Positions 17,537-27,283 of a DNA stretch of 64,000 bases are shown here, piece by piece (position 1 is the first letter of the stretch; each line of letters begins with the position of its first letter). The notes beneath the pieces were generated by a model, which ran no database searches, was not told the origin of the DNA, and saw only the letters and a list, made by a program, of their open reading frames with translations. A program made the translations under genes and the position numbers. Source of the stretch: JBGMEA01 sp963674555 (lineage in GTDB: Bacteria > Bacillota > Clostridia > Eubacteriales > Anaerofustaceae); NCBI GenBank assembly GCA_963674555.1, contig OY771429.1, forward strand, positions 620,001 to 684,000, given 5' to 3'.

Positions 17537-17564
17537 TTGAAATCGCATCTTTTTCATCTATAAT
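17537..17564 (+). promoter_or_regulatory. Promoter of the response regulator-kinase-pcrA operon
   Basis: TTGAAA (17537-17542), 16 nt, TATAAT (17559-17564). It is about 57 nt upstream of the response regulator start. Confidence 0.75.
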
Positions 17565-17620
17565 AGTAATAGACAAAAAGATATTGTTGACTTTACTTCA
17601 GAAAGGTTGGAAAATGACTG

Positions 17621-18298
17621 ATGCGCGTATTACTCGTTGAAGATGAAATCGGCATTTCTAAACCGTTATGTAAAATGCTGGAAAAGAACAATATCATGAC
17701 TGATGCTGTCTACGACGGTATTTCGGCCTTGATTCAAGCTGAAAAAAACGTTTATGATGTGATCATTCTCGATATAATGTTACCTGAAATGAACGGTTTG
17801 GAAGTTTTAAAAAAAGTTCGGAACAAAAATATCTTAACGCCGATACTGCTTCTTACCGCAAAAGACAGTATCGATGATAAAGTTCTCGGCTTGGAAACCG
17901 GTGCGGACGATTATCTCACCAAACCATTTTCTACTATGGAATTGATCGCTCGTGTAAAAGCGTTGGCAAGGCGGCGCCCGGATGTGTTCTCGCAAGATAC
18001 ACTTACTTTCGGCGATCTTACGTTAAATACTAATAATGCAGTCGTCTCGATCAACGAAACAGAAGTCAACTTAACTGCAAAAGAAATGAACATCCTTGAA
18101 ATATTGATGCGCAATGCCAATAATGTAATTTCGAAAGAGTTTTTACTGGACAGCGTTTGGGGTTTCGACAGTGAAGCAATCGAAAACACAGTGGAGATTT
18201 ACATACATTATTTAAGGAAAAAAATCAGTGACAGCAGCGTAAAAATCGTTACTCAAAGAGGATTGGGTTATATTTTAAAAGAGGATAAAGATGCTTAA
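17621..18298 (+). CDS. OmpR-family response regulator
   Basis: A 225-residue regulator. The receiver domain (1-115) has the acidic pair E7-D8, the phospho-acceptor D51 (VIILDIMLPEMNG), LLLTAKD and the YLTKPFS lysine. A winged-helix OmpR/PhoB DNA-binding domain fills the C-terminal half (NLTAKEMNILEILMRNANN, TVEIYIHYLRKKI, TQRGLGYIL). The best ribosome site (AAGG) lies a rather long 14 nt upstream of the ATG. The stop overlaps the kinase start by 8 nt. Signal and targets are unknown. Confidence 0.93.
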   Translation: MRVLLVEDEIGISKPLCKMLEKNNIMTDAVYDGISALIQAEKNVYDVIILDIMLPEMNGLEVLKKVRNKNILTPILLLTAKDSIDDKVLGLETGADDYLTKPFSTMELIARVKALARRRPDVFSQDTLTFGDLTLNTNNAVVSINETEVNLTAKEMNILEILMRNANNVISKEFLLDSVWGFDSEAIENTVEIYIHYLRKKISDSSVKIVTQRGLGYILKEDKDA

Positions 18299-19631
18299 TA
18301 AGATCCGTTTTAAATTAACATTGACCAATTCTATCGTGCTCTTTGCAATCCTGTTTTTCATTTCAGTTTTCGTTTTCATTAATGTAAATTTCAATGCGAT
18401 CAATAATACGGATAAAGACCTGGTTAATTCGGCGTATGAATTGAAACGATATATCACGATCATCGAAAACAAAGAAACTACACCCGAAAACGCCGCTTTG
18501 GATGAGGAATATACAATTTTTACGGAAAAAATGTCTTCCAGCTCCATTGCTTACGGAATTTGGGATGAAACAAGTGAGTTGATCATCTACCGCAGTAATT
18601 TTAAAACATCTTTCGATGCGTTGGATATCATACGCACAAGTATTTTTTTAGAAAATACTTTCTCTGAAAAAATCATCTCCGAAGCAGACGGAACTTACTA
18701 TATACACACATATAATTACGACGATATCAATATTCGTGTATGTACCACAATTGTTTCAAATGATAACGGCGATTTACGCTATATTCAAACGATCAGTAAT
18801 ATGGATGCGAAAAATAGTATGGCAGACCGATTACTTAACGCTTTGATCATCGCCGGACTTATAGGCATCACACTATCTTTCATTAGCGGTTATTTTATCG
18901 CAGGAAGAGCAATAATCCCGATTCAAGAAAGCATACAGCGACAAAAAGAACTTATCGCGGATGCTTCCCATGAGCTGCGCACACCTGTGACTATCGTGAG
19001 AACGAATTTAGACGTTGTTCGCGCATCTCAAGAAGACACTATTGAATCGCAAATCAATTGGATCGATAATGCATATGATGAAACCAAAAGGATGGAAAAA
19101 CTGATATCTGATCTTCTGTTCTTGGCAAAAGCAGATCTTAATCAAGAAGAAATGCAAATCATCGAACTCGATATAAATGCGATATGCAAAAGCATATCCG
19201 ACAAATTTATACCCGCAGCCGCGGAAAAAGATGTTGAGATCATATTCGATCCTAAGCAGAATCATTTGCATATTTTAGGAGACCACAGCAAGATCAACCA
19301 ATTGATCTATATCATCTTGGATAATGCGATCAATTACAGTGCCAAGGGCGGGAAAGTACATATCACAACAGATAAGTTTAAACACTACGCACAAATCACT
19401 ATTTCGGATCAAGGTATCGGTATAGCAAAAAAAGATATCAACAATATATTCAAACGATTTTACAGAACAGATAAAGCAAGAACAAGACGAGAAGGCGGAA
19501 CCGGATTGGGTCTATCGATCGCAAAGTGGATCGTTGAAGCTCATAAAGGCGAAATTTACGCCGAAAGTGAGAAATCTAAGGGAACCAAAATGATCATTAA
19601 CCTGCCCTTAAAAGAAGGAGATAAAATATGA
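18291..19631 (+). CDS. Membrane sensor histidine kinase (HisKA/HATPase)
   Basis: A 446-residue kinase. Transmembrane helices lie at about residues 10-32 and 184-206, enclosing a ~150-residue extracytoplasmic sensor region without a recognised domain. A HAMP-like linker follows. HisKA carries H227 in DASHELRTPVTIVR. The ATPase domain shows the N box (ILDNAINYS), G1 (DQGIGIA), the F box and G2 (GGTGLGLSIAKWI). It is coupled to the upstream regulator and, by an ATGA overlap, to pcrA downstream. Confidence 0.94.
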   Translation: MLNKIRFKLTLTNSIVLFAILFFISVFVFINVNFNAINNTDKDLVNSAYELKRYITIIENKETTPENAALDEEYTIFTEKMSSSSIAYGIWDETSELIIYRSNFKTSFDALDIIRTSIFLENTFSEKIISEADGTYYIHTYNYDDINIRVCTTIVSNDNGDLRYIQTISNMDAKNSMADRLLNALIIAGLIGITLSFISGYFIAGRAIIPIQESIQRQKELIADASHELRTPVTIVRTNLDVVRASQEDTIESQINWIDNAYDETKRMEKLISDLLFLAKADLNQEEMQIIELDINAICKSISDKFIPAAAEKDVEIIFDPKQNHLHILGDHSKINQLIYIILDNAINYSAKGGKVHITTDKFKHYAQITISDQGIGIAKKDINNIFKRFYRTDKARTRREGGTGLGLSIAKWIVEAHKGEIYAESEKSKGTKMIINLPLKEGDKI

Positions 19632-21811
19632 ATTTGCTCGAAGAGCTCAATGAGATGCAACAAAAAGCCGTGCTGTCCACAGCCGGACCACTATTGATTT
19701 TAGCTGGAGCCGGAAGCGGAAAAACACGGACGATCATACATCGCATTGCATATATTTTACAAAATACAAACACAAAACCATATGAAATATTAGCTTTGAC
19801 TTTTACGAATAAAGCCGCAGGTGAAATGAAAGAACGAATAAAAACGTTCGGTATCCCAAATATTGATGAAATGTGGATGGGCACATTCCACTCTATCTGT
19901 GCGAGAATGCTTCGTATGCATGGCGATAAGATTGGATTCGGCAGTAATTTTACCATCTATGATGAATCTGATGTGAAGAACTTGATTATTAAAATAATCG
20001 ATGAGTTAGAGTTAGACAGCAAGAAGATATCCGCAGCCAGTGTACGTGAAGTTATCTCAAAAGCAAAAGATGATGCGATTTCAGCCGAAGATTTTGATGA
20101 GACGTACGGCGATGAGCCACGCTATGAATCAGTCGGAAGGATCTATACGACATATCAAAAAAAATTAAAAGAAAACAATGCTATGGATTTTGATGATCTT
20201 TTATTCAATACGATCATCTTATTCAAACAAAATCCCGAAATCCTGGAACTGTTTCAAAACAGATTCAAATATATCCTTATTGATGAATATCAAGATACAA
20301 ATCGTCTTCAATACGAGATAACCTACATGCTTGCGCAAAAACATAAAAATATTTGTGTTTGCGGCGATGACGATCAAAGCATCTACGGGTGGCGCGGAGC
20401 AGATATCAGAAATATCATGGAGTTCGAAAAAGATTATCCCAAATCAAATGTCATCCGATTGGAACAAAACTACAGAAGCACGGGAAATATCTTACAAGCC
20501 GCTAACGAGATCATTGAAAACAATCTATCTCGAAAAGGCAAAAAGCTTTGGACAACCGAAGCGCCCGGTGAAAAATTACATCTCTTCGCAACACAAAGAG
20601 ATCTCGAAGAAGCCGACATCATCGCAAAACAAATTGCCGATTTAAAGGATTCCGGCAGACAATACGGCGAGGTCGCTGTTTTATACAGGATGAATGCACA
20701 ATCCCGTATACTGGAAGAAAGCCTGATGAGAAGGGATATACCCTATCAAATCGTCGGCGGCACCAGATTTTATGACAGACTTGAAATAAAAGATATTTTA
20801 GCCTATTTAAAATTTGCAGCCAACAATAAAGACACCATCGCTTTCGCACGAGCTGTCGCTTCTCCAAAGCGCGGGATAGGCACCGCGACGATCGATAAAA
20901 TAAACGACTATGCGCATTTTAAAAACATCTCAATATTAGATGCTTGTTTGAATGCGGAAGCCATACCGTCCATCTCGGCTAAGATGGGGACAAAATTAAA
21001 GAAATTCGGTGAGTTGATCATTGATATCTATGACGAATGCTTACATCATTCGCTACATGATGGTGTAAAAAAAGCAGTTACGGAAAGCGGTTATATCGAA
21101 GTATTACAAAACGGTAAACTCGATAATAAAGAAAGCAGGATCGAAAACCTACATGAATTGATCAATGCAGCTGAAGAATTTGAAGAAACCAGCGACGACG
21201 CATCTTTGGAAGCATTTTTGGAAAATGCATCATTGATAGCGGGTACGGACTCTATGAGAGAAGATGAAGGGCAAGTACTGTTGATGACGATGCATAATTC
21301 CAAGGGGTTGGAATTTAACGTGGTATTTATACCCGGGATGGAAGAAGGTATTTTCCCCGTATCCAGATCTATGGATGATGTCACCAAGCTTGAAGAGGAA
21401 CGCCGTTTATGCTATGTGGCGATCACTAGAGCCAGGGAAATGCTGTATTTATCTTACGCTCAATACCGAAAGATGTACGGATCGGGTGAATACCGTCAAC
21501 GATCTCGCTTTATAGAAGAATTACCGGAAGAACTTGTTATTACACATGTCCATGAACCAAAGGTCGAACAGAAAACAACGACGACAAAAACTGTAGTAAA
21601 AACGCCTAAAATTTTGAAAGAAGCGACCAAAAATCCTGAATTGGAAGCAAAAACTTTCAACGTCGGTGACACGATCGATCATCCCGCATGGGGAAAAGGC
21701 ACCATTGTGTCTATGGATAACTCGGATGATGATGCGATCATCACCGCTGCTTTTGCGGGACTTGGAGTCAAGAAATTTATTTTAGGCTATGCAAAGATAA
21801 AAAAACTTTAA
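19628..21811 (+). CDS. pcrA: ATP-dependent DNA helicase PcrA/UvrD
   Basis: A 727-residue SF1A 3'-5' helicase. Motif I LILAGAGSGKTRTII, motif II LIDEYQDTN, motif III CGDDDQSIYGWRGA, motif IV RLEQNYRST and motif VI CYVAITRAREMLYLS are all intact. A C-terminal Tudor-like domain (VGDTIDHPAWGKGTIVS) as in PcrA ends the protein. It acts in replication-fork repair, UvrABC repair and transcription conflicts. Its ATG overlaps the kinase stop (ATGA), an unusual partner for this housekeeping gene. Confidence 0.96.
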   Translation: MNLLEELNEMQQKAVLSTAGPLLILAGAGSGKTRTIIHRIAYILQNTNTKPYEILALTFTNKAAGEMKERIKTFGIPNIDEMWMGTFHSICARMLRMHGDKIGFGSNFTIYDESDVKNLIIKIIDELELDSKKISAASVREVISKAKDDAISAEDFDETYGDEPRYESVGRIYTTYQKKLKENNAMDFDDLLFNTIILFKQNPEILELFQNRFKYILIDEYQDTNRLQYEITYMLAQKHKNICVCGDDDQSIYGWRGADIRNIMEFEKDYPKSNVIRLEQNYRSTGNILQAANEIIENNLSRKGKKLWTTEAPGEKLHLFATQRDLEEADIIAKQIADLKDSGRQYGEVAVLYRMNAQSRILEESLMRRDIPYQIVGGTRFYDRLEIKDILAYLKFAANNKDTIAFARAVASPKRGIGTATIDKINDYAHFKNISILDACLNAEAIPSISAKMGTKLKKFGELIIDIYDECLHHSLHDGVKKAVTESGYIEVLQNGKLDNKESRIENLHELINAAEEFEETSDDASLEAFLENASLIAGTDSMREDEGQVLLMTMHNSKGLEFNVVFIPGMEEGIFPVSRSMDDVTKLEEERRLCYVAITRAREMLYLSYAQYRKMYGSGEYRQRSRFIEELPEELVITHVHEPKVEQKTTTTKTVVKTPKILKEATKNPELEAKTFNVGDTIDHPAWGKGTIVSMDNSDDDAIITAAFAGLGVKKFILGYAKIKKL

Positions 21812-21837
21812 CATTACTTGACGATAGCAAAACACAA

Positions 21838-21869
21838 AAAAGCTCCGAGCATAATTGCTCGGAGCTTTT
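21838..21869. terminator. Bidirectional terminator between pcrA and aconitase
   Basis: A perfect 14-bp stem (21838-21851 with 21856-21869) with a 4-nt TAAT loop and A/T flanks in both directions. Confidence 0.93.
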
Positions 21870-21883
21870 ATTATTGAAGTTAT

Positions 21884-23809
21884 TTATGAAGCAACCAACG
21901 TCTTTAAATGATTGATAAGCCCGCCTGCTTTTAATAACATGCGTTCTCTTTCGGAAGCTTTAAGTAACATCGTATAACTTTGGTTTTTTGTTTTGTTCGT
22001 TACGAGTATTTCTTCCCGATCCAAAGAATCAGCAAAGTTGTCAATTTGGATCACATCATCAACATCGATTTTATCATAGTCCGATTCGTCCTTAAATATC
22101 AATGGAACGATACCGTTATTGATCAAATTATTTTTGTGGATCCGAGCAAATGACTTCGTAAGAACAGCTTTGACACCCAAAAACAAAGGTGCTAATGCTG
22201 CATGCTCTCTACTGGATCCTTGTCCGTAGTTCTGTCCTCCGAGTATGATCGATCCATCTTTACTGTCTTTTGCTTTTTTTGCAAACTCGGGATCGACCGG
22301 TCTTAAACAGAACTCTGATAAATACTCTATATTCGATCGATACGGAAGCAAGTGTGCGTTTGAAGGCATAATATCATCTGTTGTGATATTATCCCCCAAT
22401 TTCGTAACAACAGGAGCTACTAAAGTTTCTTTCGGCGCAAACGCTTTTGGGAACGGTTTGATGTTCGGACCTTTGATACTTTCTTTTGTGTTATCGCAGG
22501 ATGGTGTCACAAACATATTGTCGTTGATCGGATAAACATCCGGTTCCTTGACTTTATCGGATACATGTCCGATAGGCGAAGTAACTTTTCCGAACAGAGC
22601 GGATACAGCAGCTGTTTCCGGACTGACTAAATAGACGTCCGCATCCGTTGTTCCGCTTCGTCCTTTGAAATTCCTGTTAAAAGTACGCAAGCTTACGCCT
22701 TTCGTATTCGGTGATTGTCCCATACCGATGCACGGCCCGCAACCGCATTCCAATATCCTCGCACCGGCATTGATAAATGACGATAATGCTCCGCTGTTTG
22801 CAAGCATATCCAATACTTGTCTCGAACCGGGTGATACGGAAAATGATACATTTTTGTCGATCGTTTTACCGTCTAAAATTTTAGCTGCAGTCATAAGATC
22901 TTCGAATGAAGAATTGGTGCAACTACCTATACATACTTGATTGATCTTCAATCCCGCTATTTCATCCACGGATTTCACGCTGTCAGGGCTATGAGGACAG
23001 GCTGCAAGCGGTTGTAATTTCGCAAGATCGATCGTTATCGTCTTTGCGTAAGTGCACCCTTTATCTGCTTGAAGGGGAATATAATCTTCTTCTCTTTTTT
23101 GAGCTTTCAAAAACTTAAGCGTATTTTCATCCGACGGAAAAATCGAAGTCGTTGCTCCGAGTTCAGCACCCATATTTGTAATAACACCGCGTTCCGATAC
23201 GCTTAGAGATTTAATGCCTTCGCCGAAATATTCCACGATCATCCCTACTCCGCCTTTCACGCTCAATTGACGCAATACTTCGAGAATTACATCTTTTGCG
23301 CTTACGCCGTTCTGTAAAGAGCCTGTGAGCTCCACACCGATGATCCCCGGCATGTTCAAGTAATAACCGCTTCCCGCCATCGCAGCAGCTACATCCAATC
23401 CACCTGCACCGATCGCGATCATGCCGACAGCTCCGCATGTCGGCGTATGGCTGTCAGAACCTAAAAGCGTTTCTCCGGGTTTTGAAAATCTCTCCAAATT
23501 CAATCTATGACAAATACCGTTTCCGGGTCTTGAAAAGATTACACCGATCTTATCGGCAACAGACTGTATATATATATGATCGTCCATATTCTCAGGCCCT
23601 GTTTGAAGCATATTATGATCGATGTAAGCAACAGAGCATTTTGTTTTAACGGGTTCATCCGAAATGGCTTCATATTGGAGATAAGCCATCGTTCCGGTAG
23701 AGTCTTGCGTTAAAGTATTATCGATTTTTATCGATATCGCACTTCCGGGTATCATCTCACCTTCTAACAAATGTTCTGCTATGATTTTCTCAGCTAATGG
23801 TAATTTCAA
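21884..23809 (-). CDS. Aconitate hydratase (short clostridial form)
   Basis: A 641-residue aconitase that isomerises citrate to isocitrate. The [4Fe-4S] ligands are visible in IGSCTNSS and ECGCGPCIGMG. SDSHTPTCGAVGMIAIGAGG and the C-terminal swivel-domain motifs KLGDNITTDDIMP and GGQNYGQGSSREHAALAP (substrate binding) support it. It is shorter than AcnA or AcnB, which run near 850-900 residues, and resembles the short aconitases of anaerobes. It starts 2 nt after the stop of the citrate synthase-like gene, so both are in one operon. Confidence 0.9.
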   Translation of the reverse strand: MKLPLAEKIIAEHLLEGEMIPGSAISIKIDNTLTQDSTGTMAYLQYEAISDEPVKTKCSVAYIDHNMLQTGPENMDDHIYIQSVADKIGVIFSRPGNGICHRLNLERFSKPGETLLGSDSHTPTCGAVGMIAIGAGGLDVAAAMAGSGYYLNMPGIIGVELTGSLQNGVSAKDVILEVLRQLSVKGGVGMIVEYFGEGIKSLSVSERGVITNMGAELGATTSIFPSDENTLKFLKAQKREEDYIPLQADKGCTYAKTITIDLAKLQPLAACPHSPDSVKSVDEIAGLKINQVCIGSCTNSSFEDLMTAAKILDGKTIDKNVSFSVSPGSRQVLDMLANSGALSSFINAGARILECGCGPCIGMGQSPNTKGVSLRTFNRNFKGRSGTTDADVYLVSPETAAVSALFGKVTSPIGHVSDKVKEPDVYPINDNMFVTPSCDNTKESIKGPNIKPFPKAFAPKETLVAPVVTKLGDNITTDDIMPSNAHLLPYRSNIEYLSEFCLRPVDPEFAKKAKDSKDGSIILGGQNYGQGSSREHAALAPLFLGVKAVLTKSFARIHKNNLINNGIVPLIFKDESDYDKIDVDDVIQIDNFADSLDREEILVTNKTKNQSYTMLLKASERERMLLKAGGLINHLKTLVAS

Positions 23810-23811
23810 TC

Positions 23812-25176
23812 TCAGACCTCCAAATCCATTTCAGTAGAAGTAAAATTATCTTGTTTTTCTTTTATTGCAAGTTCGGGAAAATGTTTTTCTGTGAGTATCC
23901 TTAATTCTTTATTACTGATATTCGTTGTTCTGCCGTTTTCATATTCACTGTCTACCCAATTTTTTATATCAGCTATTCGTTTGTCATGTTTGTCGATCTT
24001 CTCATCGCCTGACAAGTGATAGTGGCCGTTGATCCAACCCGCAATACCTGCTGTTCCGCTCGATTGATTTATCTTAATGATAATAGATCTGTTTAATATC
24101 GTTTTTGTATTGAACGAATTATAGATTTCAGGGTTTTTCAATAAACCGTCAGCATGGATCCCTGCTTTTGTCGTATTAAAATCGGCACCTACAAGCGGAT
24201 ATTTCTCATGGACTTCATAATCAAACTCTCGGCTGAAATACTCGGCTACCTGTGTGAAAAGGTCAAAACGTATTTTTTTTGTATTGCCTTTTAATTGAGC
24301 GTATTGAAAAAGCATCCCTTCCAATGGCGTATTACCGCTTCTTTCTCCGATACCCAACAAAGTCGTGCTTACGGAAGAAGATCCGTATAACCAAGCCGAC
24401 ATCGAATTTGCAACGGCTAAATGAAAATCATTATGTCCGTGCCATTCTATCTCACTGCTTTTCAAACCGCACTCTTCCTGCATTCCTCGAATCAGTTTAG
24501 GTACACTTCTCGGAAGTTCGCTTTTTTCAAACGGTACCCCTACTCCCAATGTATCGCACACACGCACTTTAACGGGTATACCGTATCCGTCGCATAGATC
24601 TTTTAAATTTTTCACAAGCGGTACAACAAATCCATCGTAATCTGCGCGCGTTATATCTTCCAAGTGACACCTCGGACGTATTCCGGCTTTCAAAGAAGTT
24701 TCCGCTACATGCATGTACTGCTCTATAGTTTTACTTCTTGTTAAATTGAGTTTCTTAAAAATGTGATAATCCGAGCAAGACATCAACATTCCTGTCTCTT
24801 TTACACCAAGATCTTTGATCAAATCAAAATCTTTATCTACTGCTCTGATCCATGTAGTTACTTCGGGAAAATCATACCCCAACTCCAAACAGCGGATCAA
24901 CGCTTCTCTGTCATTTTCACTGTACACGAAGAACTCAGCTTGACGTATCACGCCGCTACCGTTATCGATTTTATGAAGAAATTCATAAATCTCAACAGAT
25001 TGCTTCGCCGTAAAAGAACGCATAGACTGCTGTCCGTCACGCAATGTTGTATCCGTTACCCAAATATCTTCAGGCAGAAAAGCTCCGCCTTCGAATTTCG
25101 CAAGCGGTATCGATTCATACGGGAATATATCTTTATATAAATTCGGTTCTTTAACTTCAACACATGGATATTTCAT
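23812..25176 (-). CDS. Probable Re-citrate synthase (homocitrate/isopropylmalate synthase superfamily)
   Basis: A 454-residue DRE-TIM metallolyase. The signature VTDTTLRDGQQSM is near residue 41, and the metal histidines lie in EIEWHGHNDFHLAVANS. GERSGNTPLEGMLFQY and KAGIHADGL also match the family. There is no leucine-sensing LeuA-type C-terminal domain, and no leu or lys genes are near. The gene lies directly upstream of aconitase, and an isocitrate dehydrogenase is in the window, which fits the oxygen-sensitive Re-citrate synthase first described in Clostridium kluyveri. Homocitrate or citramalate synthase remain possible. The ATG has AGGAG 9-10 nt upstream. Confidence 0.72.
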   Translation of the reverse strand: MKYPCVEVKEPNLYKDIFPYESIPLAKFEGGAFLPEDIWVTDTTLRDGQQSMRSFTAKQSVEIYEFLHKIDNGSGVIRQAEFFVYSENDREALIRCLELGYDFPEVTTWIRAVDKDFDLIKDLGVKETGMLMSCSDYHIFKKLNLTRSKTIEQYMHVAETSLKAGIRPRCHLEDITRADYDGFVVPLVKNLKDLCDGYGIPVKVRVCDTLGVGVPFEKSELPRSVPKLIRGMQEECGLKSSEIEWHGHNDFHLAVANSMSAWLYGSSSVSTTLLGIGERSGNTPLEGMLFQYAQLKGNTKKIRFDLFTQVAEYFSREFDYEVHEKYPLVGADFNTTKAGIHADGLLKNPEIYNSFNTKTILNRSIIIKINQSSGTAGIAGWINGHYHLSGDEKIDKHDKRIADIKNWVDSEYENGRTTNISNKELRILTEKHFPELAIKEKQDNFTSTEMDLEV

Positions 25177-25501
25177 AGTTCTTTATCTCCTGCTGATTTT
25201 TCAGCTGTTTTCCTAAAAGCTTTCTTTTGATAAAAGCAAAATGTCATATAAGATTCTACCACAATACGCTTATAATTAAAACCATAAAATGGAAATCTTG
25301 ATCCCTTTTTTTGCATTGTAAACGTTATCTACATAAGAGAAATACTGTAAAATAAATAATCCAATACATCTTTTTCTATATTTTGATTATTTATGCAAAA
25401 ATAAAAAGATCAAATCTATACAATATACAACTTCGAATATACGATAGAATCGATCTGAAACTTCATATTAATTAGATACACCACAATGAGAATCTGAGCT
25501 T
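25177..25501 (-). other. Intergenic region upstream of the citrate synthase-aconitase operon
   Basis: About 325 bp without a convincing coding frame. It holds the ribosome site of the citrate synthase gene and, just ahead of it, a small 5-bp hairpin (minus strand, GCTGA/TCAGC with an AAAA loop, near 25193-25206). A weak promoter-like TAGAAT lies near 25250-25260 on the minus strand. I see no clear terminator for the AI-2E gene and no riboswitch. Confidence 0.5.
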
Positions 25502-26677
25502 TTATTCCTGAAGCATATCTCTTCTTTTCTCGATCCACTCGCGGATCAAAGTACGAAGCATAGCAAATATCGGGATACCCACGATCATTCCGATGATACC
25601 GGCGATCTTTCCGCAGATAATGATCGCGACCAATATCCAAAATCCGTTTAATTTAACAATATTCCCTATAATTTTCGGAGCAAGCAGATTAGCATCGATC
25701 TGCTGTATAACGATAATGACAAGAACAACGATAATCGCAATATTAACACCTGATAATAGGGCGAATATAAATGCGGGGACCGCCCCGATGAAAGGCCCAA
25801 AAAATGGGATCATATTTGTCACTGCTACGATCAATGCAATCAACAAAGCATATTCTACGCCCAGTATCGATGCAGTTATATAAAACAGAATACCCACAAT
25901 AAGCGAGCAAAGTGCTTTACCGAAAAGGTATTTCAAAAACATTTCATCCGCCAAATTCGTAATGCGGCTTAGTTTATGATAGGATCTGGGAAGCAATACC
26001 GAAAAGAAGCTTTTAAATTGATTTTTCAATTGCTTTAAGTCAACATTGATATAGATCGCTGCCATAAGCCCTATAAACACGTTATATAAAAACGCACCGG
26101 TGTTTAATATAAAGCTTAATAAGTAATTAGCAAAAGACTCAAGCAAAGCTTGTCCTGATGATAACAAATTCAACAGTAGTTCCGATTGTGAAATATCAGT
26201 CGTATTTACGTTCGCAAAATCCAAAAATGCCAAAACAACTTCATTACTGAAAATCCTATCGGTCAATTTCTGCAGAGGATTAATTATATCATCCGCCTGC
26301 TCGACGATCTGTGATACGCTGTCAATGATATTCGGGATGATCGCGTAAAAGAAAAGTGTCATCAAAAACAGTGCCAGTAAAGTAACGAGCATGACCGCAA
26401 GGATACGTGCCATCCGTGATCTTTTAGCAAAGAATTTTATTTTAACGAATTGGCACTCTGTCCAATTCGCAGGCTTATGTAAAAGATAAGCAATAATAAA
26501 TCCGTAAATAAACGGAGCGAAGATTCGAACGAACCCCCTTATAAATGAAGATAATGCCTCGAAAAAATTGCTCGAATTTGATATGATCTCATAAAATAAC
26601 ACAACACAACAAAGGCTGACAACAGCATAAAAAGAAATTTTAAAATACTTTTTATCGAATCGGAAAAAATCTTTCAT
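25502..26677 (-). CDS. AI-2E family transporter (YtvI/PerM-like membrane protein)
   Basis: A 391-residue multi-pass membrane protein. About seven or eight hydrophobic segments are visible, with a hydrophilic central stretch around residues 115-170. The family core LIVAVTNMIPFFGPFIGAVPA and QQIDANLLAPKIIGNIVKLN matches AI-2E transporters (PF01594). Members include TqsA, sporulation YtvI and Na+/H+ antiporter-like proteins, so substrate cannot be given. It is monocistronic, facing away from lspA. Confidence 0.87.
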   Translation of the reverse strand: MKDFFRFDKKYFKISFYAVVSLCCVVLFYEIISNSSNFFEALSSFIRGFVRIFAPFIYGFIIAYLLHKPANWTECQFVKIKFFAKRSRMARILAVMLVTLLALFLMTLFFYAIIPNIIDSVSQIVEQADDIINPLQKLTDRIFSNEVVLAFLDFANVNTTDISQSELLLNLLSSGQALLESFANYLLSFILNTGAFLYNVFIGLMAAIYINVDLKQLKNQFKSFFSVLLPRSYHKLSRITNLADEMFLKYLFGKALCSLIVGILFYITASILGVEYALLIALIVAVTNMIPFFGPFIGAVPAFIFALLSGVNIAIIVVLVIIVIQQIDANLLAPKIIGNIVKLNGFWILVAIIICGKIAGIIGMIVGIPIFAMLRTLIREWIEKRRDMLQE

Positions 26678-26751
26678 AAATCACCCTTGTATGTATCTGT
26701 TTTGATTATAACATATAGCTTAGTATTAGTATATATCTGTGTATATGATTA

Positions 26752-26760
26752 TGGTATAAT
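26752..26760 (+). promoter_or_regulatory. Extended -10 promoter of lspA-uvrB
   Basis: TGGTATAAT 47 nt upstream of the lspA ATG, without a good -35 element. Confidence 0.65.
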
Positions 26761-26807
26761 AAGAACACTACAAAAAAGTATTTCAGCACAACCAACAGGA
26801 GAAATAT

Positions 26808-27266
26808 ATGCTTTATATAATCATCATTTTATGTATTATCATTCTCGACAGGATCAGTAAATGGATCGTTTTATCCAATATGGAACCGTATGAAACCATT
26901 CCGTTGATAAAAGATGTTTTTCATTTGACCTACGCAAAAAATACAGGAGCTGCATTCAGTATATTCAAAGGCAATGCTACACTGTTAGCGGGATTCAGCG
27001 TGATCGTCATTGGCGTAATGATTTATTTTTTGATCAGACAATTAAAAAGACAACCCGATAAAAAATGGTTTATCATAAGCATATCCATGATCGTCGGCGG
27101 AGCGATCGGTAATTTGATCGATCGCTTATATTACGGATTCGTTATAGATTTCTTTGATTTCCGTCTCATCAATTTCGCGGTTTTCAACGTCGCAGACAGC
27201 TTTGTGACCGTAGGCGGTATACTTTTATGCGCTTTCTTATTGTTTGACAGATCGATCGAGATATGA
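26808..27266 (+). CDS. lspA: Signal peptidase II (prolipoprotein)
   Basis: A 152-residue inner-membrane aspartic protease with four transmembrane helices. The catalytic aspartates are in GNLIDRLYYGFVIDFFDF (second D) and FNVADSFVTVGG. AKNTGAAFSIF is the conserved loop. It would process lipoproteins such as the Liv binding protein of this window. The start has AGGAG a few bases upstream. uvrB follows after 17 nt. Confidence 0.95.
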   Translation: MLYIIIILCIIILDRISKWIVLSNMEPYETIPLIKDVFHLTYAKNTGAAFSIFKGNATLLAGFSVIVIGVMIYFLIRQLKRQPDKKWFIISISMIVGGAIGNLIDRLYYGFVIDFFDFRLINFAVFNVADSFVTVGGILLCAFLLFDRSIEI

Positions 27267-27283
27267 TTTCGGAGTAAATAGGT

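Noticed and set aside
25416..25640. 74-residue minus-strand frame near the AI-2E gene
   Set aside because: It overlaps the 3' end of the AI-2E gene in another frame and has no ribosome site.
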